Position numbers and translations under genes: made by a program | The notes under the pieces: model-generated | The model's input: the letters and a program-made list of their open reading frames with translations, nothing else | The model's database searches: none | Told to the model about the DNA's origin: nothing | From: Acidobacteriota bacterium | GTDB taxonomy: Bacteria > Acidobacteriota > Vicinamibacteria > Vicinamibacterales > UBA2999 | Length of the DNA stretch: 64,000 nt | Assembly (NCBI GenBank): GCA_021730945.1 | Contig: JAKFYH010000007.1 | Location: forward strand, 1 to 64,000 | Direction: 5' to 3' | In this document: in pieces, positions 50,674 through 58,677 of the stretch | Layout: each line of letters opens with the position of its first letter | Numbering within the stretch: position 1 is the first letter of the stretch

Positions 50674-51177
50674 ATGTTCGAGCTGAAACGCTTGTCGACC
50701 ACGGCCATTCCCTCGGCGCTGGCCAAGGCCGAGCGCTACCGGTTGCTGAACGAACCCGACGAGGCGCAGAGCATCTGCGAGGACGTGCTGCACACCGATC
50801 CCTCGAATATCGAGGCCGTGCGCATCCTGATTCTCGCGCTGACCGACTCGTTCCCGCACCAGGACGGCAAGATCGTCCGGCGCGCCCAGGACCTGGTCGC
50901 CAAGCTGCCCTCCGAATACGAGCGCGCCTATTTCACTGGCCTGGTTGCCGAACGTCGAGCCCGCGCCCTGCTCGGCAAGAGCGGCCCCGGCCGCACGCTC
51001 CCGGCCGGCGACTGGTTGCGCGAGGCAATGCGCGCCTTCGAGCGCGCCGAAACGGTCAAGCCGGCCGACAACGACGATGCCTTGCTGCGGTGGAACGCGT
51101 GTGCCCGGTTGTTCGAGCGGCACCCCGAGCTGATGACCGTCGATGAAGAGCGCACCGCCCCGGTGATGCTCGAATAG
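50674..51177 (+). CDS. Small TPR-like protein of unknown function
   Basis: A 167-residue soluble protein of paired helices with a tetratricopeptide-like stretch (AEDVLHTDPSNIEAVRILI-like segment at about 35-55). I cannot name a family. ATG 50674 has GGGGA 5-9 nt upstream. It lies 38 bp after sdhB on the same strand and is probably in the sdh operon, perhaps as an assembly or accessory factor, which is a guess from position only. Confidence 0.65.
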   Translation: MFELKRLSTTAIPSALAKAERYRLLNEPDEAQSICEDVLHTDPSNIEAVRILILALTDSFPHQDGKIVRRAQDLVAKLPSEYERAYFTGLVAERRARALLGKSGPGRTLPAGDWLREAMRAFERAETVKPADNDDALLRWNACARLFERHPELMTVDEERTAPVMLE

Positions 51178-51180
51178 AAG

Positions 51181-51333
51181 GGGCAAATCGGCAGGCATGG
51201 GAAGATTTCCCATCCAAATGACAAATGATTACAACGGTGGGATGAGAATTTCGTATTCTCTGCCTACAACGACAGAGGGGAAGCACCGGGTGGGGCTTCG
51301 CCGGTTTGCCGCCTGTCCTCACCCGGTTTTTTT
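51181..51333 (+). other. Structured intergenic segment, possible cis-acting RNA
   Basis: An A+T-richer stretch with several local inverted repeats: GGGAA/TTCCC around 51200, CATCC/GGATG enclosing about 25 nt, and GAGAAT-TTCGT-ATTCTC at 51244-51260. It leads into the terminator at 51285-51333. It does not match a riboswitch I recognise. Confidence 0.4.
51285..51333 (+). terminator. Terminator-like stem with T7 tract
   Basis: ACCGGGTG (51285-51292) pairs with CACCCGGT (51320-51327), followed by seven T. The 27-nt loop can fold further. It ends transcription from the sdh side, or acts as an attenuator if a promoter lies upstream. Confidence 0.6.
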
Positions 51334-51343
51334 AACGCGCGGT

Positions 51344-51349
51344 TATAAT
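51344..51349 (+). promoter_or_regulatory. Consensus -10 TATAAT
   Basis: A perfect TATAAT lies 53 nt before the ATG of the Tat zinc-ribbon gene, right after the T7 tract. No convincing -35 is visible 16-18 bp upstream. Confidence 0.5.
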
Positions 51350-51402
51350 GCCGAAAGGCTGAGTGTGTGCTCGGCCAATAGTGATTCAGGAGACCAGCGT
51401 CC

Positions 51403-51708
51403 ATGTTCGATAATTTGAACGGTACGGGCCTCGATCGTCGCAGTTTTCTGCGTGGCTCGGCCATGTTTGCCGCCGCGATTGGCGTCTCGGTGATCCCGGC
51501 ACTCGCGCAGCAGGCGCCCCAGAAGCCTGAAGACGAGAAGAAGAAGGAACAGCCGAAGGATCCCTTCGCTGACGACCAGAAGGAAGAGAAGAAGCTGGTA
51601 GACGACGAAGGGCGCGAGTACCGCGTGTGCCCCCAGTGCGCCTACAACATGTACAAGCAGGGCCGCATGTGGGTGTGCGAAAACTGCGGCTATAGCTACG
51701 TCGAGTAG
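51403..51708 (+). CDS. Tat-exported small zinc-ribbon/rubredoxin-like protein
   Basis: A 101-residue protein. The twin-arginine signal is DRRSFLRGSAM (R12-R13), with a hydrophobic stretch to about residue 36. A Lys/Glu/Asp-rich linker follows, then a four-cysteine metal knuckle (C76, C79, C92, C95) ending YSYVE. Tat export implies that a folded metal-loaded domain crosses the membrane. I know no function. The AGGAGA ribosome site lies about 10 nt before ATG, and a strong terminator follows. It could be a rubredoxin-like electron carrier or a structural zinc ribbon. Confidence 0.75.
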   Translation: MFDNLNGTGLDRRSFLRGSAMFAAAIGVSVIPALAQQAPQKPEDEKKKEQPKDPFADDQKEEKKLVDDEGREYRVCPQCAYNMYKQGRMWVCENCGYSYVE

Positions 51709-51731
51709 TCACCGACACGGCGCAGATTTGG

Positions 51732-51766
51732 AAAGGCCCGGCAATTCGCCGGGCCTTTTGCTTTTT
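51732..51766 (+). terminator. Strong rho-independent terminator
   Basis: An 11-bp perfect stem, AAAGGCCCGGC/GCCGGGCCTTT, with a 5-nt loop, then TGCTTTTT. It lies 24 nt after the Tat zinc-ribbon stop and reaches the stop of the convergent M20 gene. Confidence 0.9.
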
Positions 51767-52995
51767 CAGGCGTGCACGGTCTTTTCCACCAGCCTCAGAA
51801 ACGCCGCGATCGTTTGCTCGAGATACGCCTCGGGCGTGTCCTCTTCCTTGCAGTGCGACAGGCCTTTCGAGGAATAGGCAAACATCATCACCGTCGGCAT
51901 GTGCGGCACCATCTCGGCGGCGTCGTGCAACGGACCCGAGGGCAGCCGCGGAGCGGCGCCGGTCACCTCGTGGACGGCTTCGGCGCACAGTTCGATCAGC
52001 CGGGCATCGAACGGCCGGGGCGCAATTCGCCACAACGTCCGCCACTCCACAGTCACGTTGTTGTGTTGCGCCGCCAGCCCGGCCACGTCCCGCGCCTCGG
52101 CCAGCATCCGGGCCAGGACTCCCGCATCGAGCGCACGCTGATCCAGGGAGATCTCGCAGACACCGGGCACGGCGGTGACGATCCCGGGCTCGACCTTGAC
52201 CGTGCCGACCGTGCACACGACGCGGGCATCGGGCGTGGTGTGGCGAATGGCGATCTCGCGGAACCCCAGCGCGCTCTCGGCGGCGGCGAGGAAGGCGTCA
52301 CGGCGCATGGGAATGGGCGTCGAGCCCGAATGCGCGGCCTGGCCGGTGAAGCGAAGCAGGTGCCGTTCCACGCCGAAGGTGCCGAGCACCACGCCCGCCG
52401 GTTGATCCAGGGCTTCGAGCACCGGTCCTTGTTCGATGTGCAGCTCAAGGTAGGCGAGCGCATCGATGGCCTTGAGGAAGGCCTGCGCCTCGTGCATGCG
52501 CGACAGTTCCACCCCGTTGTCGCGGAGCGCGTCCACCAGCCGGGTGCCCGACTTGTCGACCAGTCCCTCCACATCGCCGATCGTCAGCGACCCGGCGGCC
52601 GCCGACGAACCCAGCAGGCTGCGCCCGAAACGCGCCCCCTCTTCGTCGGCCCAGTCCACCACCTTGATCGTGACTGGTGGCCGGCGGTCGCGAAACATGC
52701 GCAGCGCCTCGAAGCCCACCATCACCCCCAGGGCGCCGTCGAGCCAGCCGCCGTTGGGCACCGAGTCGAGGTGGCCGCCGATGATGACCGTGCGGTCCGA
52801 TGCGCCCGGCAGCGTCGCCCAGCTGTTGCCGCCGGCGTCAATCTCCGGCGTGATGTCCAGGCTGGCGAGCTTGGCATTGAACCACTGCCGGGCGTCGCGC
52901 CAGACGGGTCCCCACGCCAGTCGCTGGGCGCCATCGGCCGTTGAGGTCAGCTCGGCCAGCTCGCGGAGGTTGACAATGACGTCGCGGGTGCTCAT
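51766..52995 (-). CDS. M20-family amidohydrolase (carbamoylase/allantoate amidohydrolase type)
   Basis: A 409-residue cytoplasmic enzyme without signal peptide. Metal-site motifs are GGHLDSVPNGG, DWADEEGARFGRSLLGS (catalytic Glu pair) and LELHIEQGPVLE, with HDAAEM late in the sequence. This pattern identifies the N-carbamoyl-L-amino-acid hydrolase/allantoate amidohydrolase/ureidoglycolate group rather than peptidases. The substrate is unresolved because no purine- or pyrimidine-degradation genes are nearby. A TATACT box ends 8 nt before the ATG. Confidence 0.87.
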   Translation of the reverse strand: MSTRDVIVNLRELAELTSTADGAQRLAWGPVWRDARQWFNAKLASLDITPEIDAGGNSWATLPGASDRTVIIGGHLDSVPNGGWLDGALGVMVGFEALRMFRDRRPPVTIKVVDWADEEGARFGRSLLGSSAAAGSLTIGDVEGLVDKSGTRLVDALRDNGVELSRMHEAQAFLKAIDALAYLELHIEQGPVLEALDQPAGVVLGTFGVERHLLRFTGQAAHSGSTPIPMRRDAFLAAAESALGFREIAIRHTTPDARVVCTVGTVKVEPGIVTAVPGVCEISLDQRALDAGVLARMLAEARDVAGLAAQHNNVTVEWRTLWRIAPRPFDARLIELCAEAVHEVTGAAPRLPSGPLHDAAEMVPHMPTVMMFAYSSKGLSHCKEEDTPEAYLEQTIAAFLRLVEKTVHA

Positions 52996-53003
52996 GTCGC
53001 GAG

Positions 53004-53009
53004 AGTATA
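53004..53009 (-). promoter_or_regulatory. -10-like TATACT, leaderless type
   Basis: TATACT 8 nt before ATG 52995 of the M20 amidohydrolase, reading into the minus strand. Confidence 0.5.
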
Positions 53010-53041
53010 TCCAAGCGACCCCCGGCCGCCGCCGGGTGGCC

Positions 53042-53047
53042 TAGAAT
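53042..53047 (+). promoter_or_regulatory. -10-like TAGAAT before the SDR gene
   Basis: TAGAAT 11 nt before ATG 53059. It is divergent from the TATACT box 33 bp away. Confidence 0.4.
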
Positions 53048-53058
53048 GGCCTCACATC

Positions 53059-53886
53059 ATGTCGCTCAAACACCGCACCGTGTTCATCACCGGCGGCTCG
53101 CGCGGCATTGGCCACGCGATCGCGCTGCGCGCGGCCGCCGACGGCGCCAATGTCGTGATTGCCGCCAAGACCACCGAGCCGCATCCGAAGTTGCCAGGCA
53201 CCATTCACTCGGCGGCGGCTGATGTCGAACGGGCCGGTGGGCAGGCGTTGGCCGTGGCGGTCGATATTCGGGACGAAGGCCAGGTGGAGGCGGCGATCGC
53301 GGCGGCGGTGGCGCGATTCGGCGGTATCGACATCCTGGTCAACAACGCCTCGGCGATCAGCCTCACCGGCACCCTCGACACGCCGATGAAACGCTTCGAC
53401 CTGATGCACCAGGTCAATACCCGCGGCACGTTTCTGTGCTCACAGAAGGCGATTCCGCACCTGCTGAAATCGAGCAATCCCCACATCCTGAACCTGGCGC
53501 CGCCGCTGCCGTCGATTGTCGACGCCAGGTGGTTTGCGCCTCATGTCGCCTACACCATGGCCAAGTTCGGCATGTCGTTGTGCGTGCTCGGCATGGCCGG
53601 GGAATTTCGGTCGCAGGGCATTGCCGTGAACGCCCTGTGGCCCAGAACCACCATCGATACCGAGGCGATCCGCCTGATTGCGGGCCCGGATGCCCGGCGG
53701 CTGACACGCTCGCCGGCCATCATGGCCGATGCGGCCCACTGGATCCTCACGCGCCCAAGCCGCGAGCTCACGGGCCGGTTTCTGATCGATGACGAGGTGC
53801 TGGCCGAGGCGGGTGTTACCGACCTGTCTGGGTACCGTGCGGCGGGGGTCAGGGAAGAGGACCTGATGCCGGACTTCTTCGTCTAA
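53059..53886 (+). CDS. Short-chain dehydrogenase/reductase (HSDL2-like)
   Basis: A 275-residue NAD(P)-binding SDR. TGGSRGIG at 11-18 binds the cofactor, NNAS follows strand 4, and Y165-x3-K169 (YTMAK) is catalytic. The usual catalytic Ser region reads NLAPPLP, as in the hydroxysteroid-dehydrogenase-like-2 (HSDL2) group. The substrate is not known, though fatty-acyl or sterol-like compounds are handled by relatives. It is divergent from the M20 amidohydrolase. Its 3' end abuts a terminator that serves the opposite gene. Confidence 0.87.
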   Translation: MSLKHRTVFITGGSRGIGHAIALRAAADGANVVIAAKTTEPHPKLPGTIHSAAADVERAGGQALAVAVDIRDEGQVEAAIAAAVARFGGIDILVNNASAISLTGTLDTPMKRFDLMHQVNTRGTFLCSQKAIPHLLKSSNPHILNLAPPLPSIVDARWFAPHVAYTMAKFGMSLCVLGMAGEFRSQGIAVNALWPRTTIDTEAIRLIAGPDARRLTRSPAIMADAAHWILTRPSRELTGRFLIDDEVLAEAGVTDLSGYRAAGVREEDLMPDFFV

Positions 53887-53923
53887 AAAGAAAAAGGGGG
53901 GCAAGCCGGTTGGCTTGGCCCCC
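53884..53923 (-). terminator. Rho-independent terminator for the lipoprotein gene
   Basis: On the minus strand a GC-rich stem (GGGGGCCAAGCC with GGCTTGCCCCC, one bulge) around AACC is followed by TTTTTCTTTTT. Read from the plus strand, the same stem has an A-run before it, so it could stop the SDR transcript less efficiently. Confidence 0.8.
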
Positions 53924-53947
53924 AATCTGTCGACTTGAACCTGCCGC

Positions 53948-54865
53948 CTACTGGAGGCGGCCGGCGCCGGTCCAGCGGCCCTGTTCTTCGCCGGTGAAGA
54001 CGCGCCAACCGACGGTTGGCGTGCCGCAGTGCTGAACCAGGATGTCCACCAGGTGCACCTGCGTGGTGCCCTCGTCCGGATCGGAACTGTAGTTGTAGGC
54101 CAACTCGTCGCCGGCCGCGACCACCGCGCGGCCGCCGTTGTCCGCTGGTGAGCGGGTTGGCTTGGCGTTATAACCCCACCGGGTGTCGAAGGTCCGGAAA
54201 TGGTCGACCACGCGGTCCTGCCAGGGGTTGTTGACGTACTTGACCCCGAGCGGGCACGAGTCACTCGCATTGTTGAACCGCGACAGCTCGGTTCTCATGT
54301 CCGGTAGCGGCAGGGACTGGCCGGCCGGCGGATTGGGCGTGCGCTTGGCATTGGGGTCGGTCGGCACCGGCACCGCGGCGACCGTGCCCGTGGTGGTAAA
54401 GGCCCGTGTGCCCGACCAGGTACCGGGCTGATCCTCGAGCTCAACGCGAACGCGCCAGAAGTACTTAGTTCCCGCGGTCAGCGCGGCCGGCACCACGAAG
54501 CGGATGATGCCCTGGCTGTCCTGGATGCCCATGCCTGCCTGCGTGATGGGATCAAACGTGTCGCTGGTGCTGATCTGGAACCGGTGCGCCAGCGCCGGCA
54601 GCGGCGTCGCGGTCTGGAAGCGCCCCACGCCGGCCTGGGCCGACAGGGTCGGCGTCAGACCGATAGCGGTTGCGTCATTGAGCGGCACCAGCCCGACCGG
54701 TGTCGTTGCCTTGACGATGGTGCCATCCGGGTTCGACGCGGCACCGCCGGCGCCGATTGTGGCTGAGGGCGAGGTCGGCGCCGCCGCCCCTCCTTCGCAG
54801 GCCACGAATGTGAATGCGCAGAGCGCGGCGAGGGCAGCGCCTTTCATGTGGGTTGAGTGAGTCAT
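53948..54865 (-). CDS. Exported lipoprotein with fibronectin-III-like domain
   Basis: A 305-residue protein. The signal peptide ends in a lipobox (FVAC at about 20-23), followed by a Gly/Ala/Thr linker. A domain of the fibronectin-III-like type follows (LAHRFQISTSDTFDP, TKYFWRVRVELED at about 90-155). A C-terminal region of about 120 residues has two Cys (SCPLG, QHCG) and no family I recognise. It is probably anchored in the outer membrane or periplasm and may bind a ligand. The start at 54865 has GAAGG upstream and a sigma70-like promoter. Confidence 0.7.
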   Translation of the reverse strand: MTHSTHMKGAALAALCAFTFVACEGGAAAPTSPSATIGAGGAASNPDGTIVKATTPVGLVPLNDATAIGLTPTLSAQAGVGRFQTATPLPALAHRFQISTSDTFDPITQAGMGIQDSQGIIRFVVPAALTAGTKYFWRVRVELEDQPGTWSGTRAFTTTGTVAAVPVPTDPNAKRTPNPPAGQSLPLPDMRTELSRFNNASDSCPLGVKYVNNPWQDRVVDHFRTFDTRWGYNAKPTRSPADNGGRAVVAAGDELAYNYSSDPDEGTTQVHLVDILVQHCGTPTVGWRVFTGEEQGRWTGAGRLQ

Positions 54866-54880
54866 GGTTCAGCCTTCAAT

Positions 54881-54909
54881 TATTTATCGGCCGGAGGCCA
54901 GACACCCAA
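54881..54909 (-). promoter_or_regulatory. Promoter TTGGGT-17 bp-TAAATA
   Basis: Reading the minus strand, TTGGGT (54904-54909) and TAAATA (54881-54886) are separated by 17 bp, 15 nt before the lipoprotein start. Unlike most starts here, it leaves room for a leader with a Shine-Dalgarno. Confidence 0.5.
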
Positions 54910-54962
54910 TATATTTCGCGGTCCAGTCTGATTGGTATCAAAAAACCCGAATACTCTAGGCC

Positions 54963-55949
54963 ATGCCAGTCGCCCAACTCTCCGCGGCCCAGTTACACGA
55001 GCCCATTCTTCCGCTCGCCAGGCCACCGCAAGTGGTTCTCCGGCCGGAGCAGACAATGGACGAGGCGGCCCGGGCGATACGTGCGGCGGCGCCGGCCGAC
55101 GCCATTCACTATTTCTACGTCGTCGACAGCGCTGAGGTGCTGGTGGGGGTCGTGCCCACCCGGCGCCTGCTCACCGCTGCGCCGGATCAGACGGTCGCCG
55201 CGATCATGGTCGACAACGTTGTCGCGATTCCCGATTGGGCGACCGTGCTGATCGCCAGCGAGTACTTTGCCACCCGCAGGCTCCTGGCGTTCCCGGTCGT
55301 CGATGGGAAGGGCCGGCTGCTCGGCGTGGTCGACGTCGGCCTGTTCACCGATGAGGTGATCGACCTGGCGCGCCGGACCTACGAGGACATCTTTCAGCTG
55401 ATTGGCGTGCACGGCACCGCCCAGCGGTCGACCGTGGACGCGTTCAAGGACCGCTTTCCGTGGTTGCTCTCCAACATCGCCGGCGGTTTGTTGGCGGCGG
55501 TCATCGCCAGCCAGTTCGAGTACCTGCTTCGCGACGTCGTGGTACTGGCGCTCTTCATCCCCATCGTCCTGGCGTTGGGCGAAAGCGTCAGCATGCAGGC
55601 CCTCAGCCTGACGCTCCAGAGCTTCAGCGACGGCCCCTTCGTGGCGAAGCGGCTGGCGGCGGCCTTGTGGAAGGAGTTCCGGACCGCCGCCTTGCTCGGC
55701 CTGGGCTGCGGCGCCGTGGTGGCCGGCGTGGCGCTGGTCTGGCGCGGGCAGGCCGTGGTCGCGGCGGTGATCTTCGCGGCGATCGTGCTGTCGATGGTCG
55801 TGGCCTGCCTGCTCGGTGTCGCGTTCCCGACGGTGCTGCGCGCGGCCAAGGCTGATCCGCGGATCGCCGCCGGCCCGGTCGTACTCGCGGCGGCCGACGT
55901 GGCAACCCTGATCTTCTATTTCGGACTGGGCGCCCGTTTCCTGGGTTGA
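54963..55949 (+). CDS. mgtE: Short MgtE-type magnesium transporter (CBS + membrane domain)
   Basis: A 328-residue protein. Two CBS domains occupy about residues 25-140 (VVLRPEQTMDEAARAI, VVDGKGRLLGVVDV). About five membrane helices of the MgtE channel domain follow (RFPWLLSNIAGG, ALFIPIVLALGESVSMQALSL). Classical MgtE is about 450 residues, with an N-terminal superhelical Mg-sensing domain that is absent here. It should move Mg2+ down its gradient, gated only by the CBS pair. Its last 34 bp overlap the 3' end of the pseudouridine synthase gene on the other strand. A TACTCT box lies 5 nt before the ATG. Confidence 0.82.
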   Translation: MPVAQLSAAQLHEPILPLARPPQVVLRPEQTMDEAARAIRAAAPADAIHYFYVVDSAEVLVGVVPTRRLLTAAPDQTVAAIMVDNVVAIPDWATVLIASEYFATRRLLAFPVVDGKGRLLGVVDVGLFTDEVIDLARRTYEDIFQLIGVHGTAQRSTVDAFKDRFPWLLSNIAGGLLAAVIASQFEYLLRDVVVLALFIPIVLALGESVSMQALSLTLQSFSDGPFVAKRLAAALWKEFRTAALLGLGCGAVVAGVALVWRGQAVVAAVIFAAIVLSMVVACLLGVAFPTVLRAAKADPRIAAGPVVLAAADVATLIFYFGLGARFLG

Positions 55950-56692
55950 GGCCGGCCGGGAAAGGCGCGGCGCAACTGGTCGGCGGAGACTTCGCGCCAC
56001 GCGCCCGGCGCCAGGGTGCCCAGCTCAAGTCCGCCGTATTGCACCCGCCGCAACCGCGTGACCCGATGCCCGGTGGCGGCCAGCATGCGCCGGACCTCCC
56101 GGTTCCTGCCTTCCGTGAGGGTCACGACCAGGTGGCTTTCGCGTGACGATGCCTTCCTGACGACGACCTCGGCGGCGGTGAGTGACTCCCCGTCGACCTC
56201 GATGCCGTCGCCCAGTGCCCGGGCCGTCTCGTCCGACACCCGACCCTCAACCGTGACCAGATAGATGCGCGGGACGCCTGATTGGGGGTCGGTGAGCCAG
56301 TCGGCGAAGCGCGTGTCGTTGGTGAGGATCAACAAGCCGCTGGTCGCCAGATCGAGACGTCCGACCGGCATGACCGGGGTGGGGACGTCCGCCAGCAGGT
56401 CGAAGACGGTCGGGCGGCCCTGGGGATCCGAGCGCGTGGTCACAACGCCGCGCGGCTTGTGCAGCACGATCGTGCAGGCACGCGCGACCCGCGGCGCGCC
56501 GCCGTCGATGGCAATCGCGACCTGTTCCGGCACGACCGGATACAGCGGGTTGATGATACGGACGCCGTCCACGGTGATGCGTCCCTCGATCACGAGCGCC
56601 CGCGCCTGGGTCCGGCTGGCCAGGCCGAGTTTCGAGACGGCACGCTCGAGTGGCACGCGCCCGCGCGGGGTCCGGCTAGCGGTAGTTGCCAA
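55916..56692 (-). CDS. Pseudouridine synthase, RsuA/RluB family
   Basis: A 258-residue enzyme. The N-terminal S4 RNA-binding domain (about 12-60, RAVSKLGLASRTQARALV) is followed by the catalytic domain with D114 in GRLDLATSGLLILTND. It isomerises uridine in 16S or 23S rRNA (RsuA, RluB, RluE and RluF group); which site cannot be told. The C-terminal tail is basic (RPQPRKRAPSPK). It overlaps yajQ by 17 bases at the start and mgtE by 34 bases at the end. Confidence 0.88.
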   Translation of the reverse strand: MATTASRTPRGRVPLERAVSKLGLASRTQARALVIEGRITVDGVRIINPLYPVVPEQVAIAIDGGAPRVARACTIVLHKPRGVVTTRSDPQGRPTVFDLLADVPTPVMPVGRLDLATSGLLILTNDTRFADWLTDPQSGVPRIYLVTVEGRVSDETARALGDGIEVDGESLTAAEVVVRKASSRESHLVVTLTEGRNREVRRMLAATGHRVTRLRRVQYGGLELGTLAPGAWREVSADQLRRAFPGRPQPRKRAPSPK

Positions 56693-57176
56693 ACTGGAGG
56701 GCCACGCCGAAATCCTTGGCGCGCAGCGCCTGCATGGCGCCTTGCAGCTCGTCCTTGGATGCCGAGGTGACCCGCACCTGGTCGGCCTGGATCTGCGCCT
56801 GCACCTTCTTGAGCTTCAGGTCCTTGAGGTGCTTGACGATCTCGCGGGCGGCGTCACTGGGAATGCCCTGCTGCAGGGTGATCACCTGCCGGACGGTGCT
56901 GCCGGCGGCGGGCTCGATCTCTTCGCGCTTCATGTTCTTGACCGGCACGCTGCGCTTGATCAGGCGGGTCTGCAGGACGTCCCACACCGACTCGAGCTTG
57001 AAGTTGTCCTCGGCGGTGAGTGTGAGCGTGTTGGCCTTGGCGTCGAGCTCAATTGCCGCGCTCGAGCCCTTGAAGTCAAACCGCTGGGCGATTTCCTTGC
57101 GCGCCTGGTTCACCGCGTTGTCCACCTCGGGCAGGTCGATGTTCGAGGTGACGTCGAACGAGTAGGTGCTGGCCAT
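56676..57176 (-). CDS. yajQ: YajQ-family nucleotide-binding protein
   Basis: A 166-residue protein with the family opening STYSFDVTSNIDLPEVDNAV and two ferredoxin-like halves, ending LQFGNYR. YajQ proteins bind nucleotides, and some bind cyclic di-GMP and modulate transcription or stress responses. It lies directly upstream of, and overlaps, the pseudouridine synthase gene, so the two are translated together. A TAGGAT box ends 7 nt before the ATG, which is divergent from the response regulator. Confidence 0.9.
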   Translation of the reverse strand: MASTYSFDVTSNIDLPEVDNAVNQARKEIAQRFDFKGSSAAIELDAKANTLTLTAEDNFKLESVWDVLQTRLIKRSVPVKNMKREEIEPAAGSTVRQVITLQQGIPSDAAREIVKHLKDLKLKKVQAQIQADQVRVTSASKDELQGAMQALRAKDFGVALQFGNYR

Positions 57177-57183
57177 ACCTGCG

Positions 57184-57189
57184 ATCCTA
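57184..57189 (-). promoter_or_regulatory. -10-like TAGGAT, leaderless type
   Basis: TAGGAT 7 nt before the yajQ ATG. A back-to-back TATACT box for the response regulator starts 10 bp away. Confidence 0.45.
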
Positions 57190-57198
57190 ACTGATTGG

Positions 57199-57204
57199 TA
57201 TACT
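57199..57204 (+). promoter_or_regulatory. -10-like TATACT, leaderless type
   Basis: TATACT 9 nt before GTG 57214. It supports the short form of the response regulator. Confidence 0.45.
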
Positions 57205-57213
57205 CGCCGCGAA

Positions 57214-57609
57214 GTGCCCTCCGAAGTTCCGCCGCCGCTGGTGCTCGTGGTCGACGACTATGCCGACGCGCGGGAGATGTATGCGGAGAGCTTGCTGCTG
57301 CAGGGGTTCCGCGTGGCCCAAGCGGCCAATGGCGTCGAGGCGGTCGACCTGGCGCGGGCGCTGGCGCCTGACGCGATCCTGATGGACCTGTCGCTGCCCG
57401 GCATCGACGGCTGGGAGGCGACGCGGCGGCTCAAGGGTGATACCGCGACCCGCCACATTCCCGTGGTCGCCATCACCGGCCATGCGCCCGTGCACGCTGC
57501 CGACCGGGCCCGCGCCGCCGGCTGTGACCGCTTGCTGATCAAGCCGGCGCTCCCCGACCAGGTGATCGCGGAGTTGCGCGACGCCATGCGGCGCCATCCA
57601 TCGATCTAG
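57214..57609 (+). CDS. Stand-alone response-regulator receiver domain
   Basis: A 131-residue CheY-like protein. The acidic pair D14-D15 (VVDDY), phosphoacceptor D58 (AILMDLSLPG), T88 (VAITGH) and K110 (LLIKPA) are all in place. There is no output domain, so it signals through protein contacts. GTG 57214 is used because the fold begins at once and a TATACT box sits 9 nt upstream; an in-frame ATG at 57166 would overlap yajQ. No histidine kinase is nearby. Confidence 0.88.
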   Translation: MPSEVPPPLVLVVDDYADAREMYAESLLLQGFRVAQAANGVEAVDLARALAPDAILMDLSLPGIDGWEATRRLKGDTATRHIPVVAITGHAPVHAADRARAAGCDRLLIKPALPDQVIAELRDAMRRHPSI

Positions 57610-57675
57610 TCGTCCATCGGCGACGAAATTACCTAGTTATGGCCGCGCCAGTGCCGCACGTACGCTGACAAGGTA

Positions 57676-58677
57676 ATGCTGTTTCCGTTTGCTGACTATT
57701 GGTGGTTCTACGTCGCGTTTACCGGCTTCATCCTGGTGCTGCTGGCGATCGACCTCGGGGTATTCAACCGGCAGGCGCACGTCGTGTCGATTCGCGAGGC
57801 GGCCAAGTTCAGCGTTCTGTGGATCTCGCTGGCGCTGGTGTTCAACGTCCTCTTGTACTTCTATGCGCGGTCGGCGTTTGCCGCCGACCCGCGGCTGCTG
57901 GCCATGCCGGGGTTCGACCCCGGAGCGGCGGCCTGGCGCGTGGCCCTCGAGTTTCTCGCCGGCTACATCGTCGAGTACACGCTGTCGGTCGACAACATGT
58001 TCGTCTTTGTTGTCATCTTCTCGTACTTCCGCGTGCCGTCGGTGTATCAGCACCGCGTGCTGTTTTACGGCATCCTCGGCGCGCTCGTGTTTCGCGCCGT
58101 GTTCATTGCCCTGGGCTCGGTGCTGCTGGCCTACCACTGGGTGATCATGGTGTTTGGCGCCCTGCTGATTTACACCGGCTTCAAGATGCTCAGTCACGAT
58201 CCCGGGACGATGGCGCCCGACCAGAACCTGCTGGTGCGGTTGACGCGCCGATGGATGCCGGTGCTGGAGCTGTTCGACGGCAAGCACTTCTTCTCGCGGG
58301 TCGACGGCCGGTGGCACGCGACGCCGCTGTTCCTGGCGCTGATGGCGATCGAGATGAGCGACATCGTCTTTGCCATCGATTCGGTGCCCGCCATCTTTGC
58401 CCTGACCCGCGAGCCGTTGATTGTGTTTACCTCCAACGTGTTCGCCATCCTCGGCCTGCGGTCGCTGTATTTCGTGCTGGCCGGCGCGGTCGCGCGCTTC
58501 ACGCTGTTGCGGTTCGGGCTGGCGGGTGTGCTGATGTTCATCGGCTTGAAGATGATCTGGCTGAACGAGGCCTGGGGCGGGCACTTCCCAATCGGCTGGT
58601 CACTCGCCATCATCGGCCTGCTGGTCGGCGGCTCGATTGCGGCGTCCCTGCTCGTCGATCAGCGCAAGGCCGCGTAG
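57676..58677 (+). CDS. TerC/Alx-family membrane protein
   Basis: A 333-residue protein with about nine membrane helices. The family motif EYTLSVDNMFVFVVIFSYF (about 105-123) and the second acidic motif EMSDIVFAIDSVPAIFALT (about 231-249) supply the conserved acidic residues thought to coordinate metal. TerC/Alx members export Mn2+ or support metal-loaded exoenzymes. AAGG precedes ATG. The 66-bp upstream gap is too short for a yybP-ykoY Mn riboswitch and none is visible. Confidence 0.9.
   Translation: MLFPFADYWWFYVAFTGFILVLLAIDLGVFNRQAHVVSIREAAKFSVLWISLALVFNVLLYFYARSAFAADPRLLAMPGFDPGAAAWRVALEFLAGYIVEYTLSVDNMFVFVVIFSYFRVPSVYQHRVLFYGILGALVFRAVFIALGSVLLAYHWVIMVFGALLIYTGFKMLSHDPGTMAPDQNLLVRLTRRWMPVLELFDGKHFFSRVDGRWHATPLFLALMAIEMSDIVFAIDSVPAIFALTREPLIVFTSNVFAILGLRSLYFVLAGAVARFTLLRFGLAGVLMFIGLKMIWLNEAWGGHFPIGWSLAIIGLLVGGSIAASLLVDQRKAA

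Noticed and set aside
57610-57675. yybP-ykoY manganese riboswitch before terC
   Set aside because: Only 66 bp are available and none of the conserved internal-loop motifs are present.
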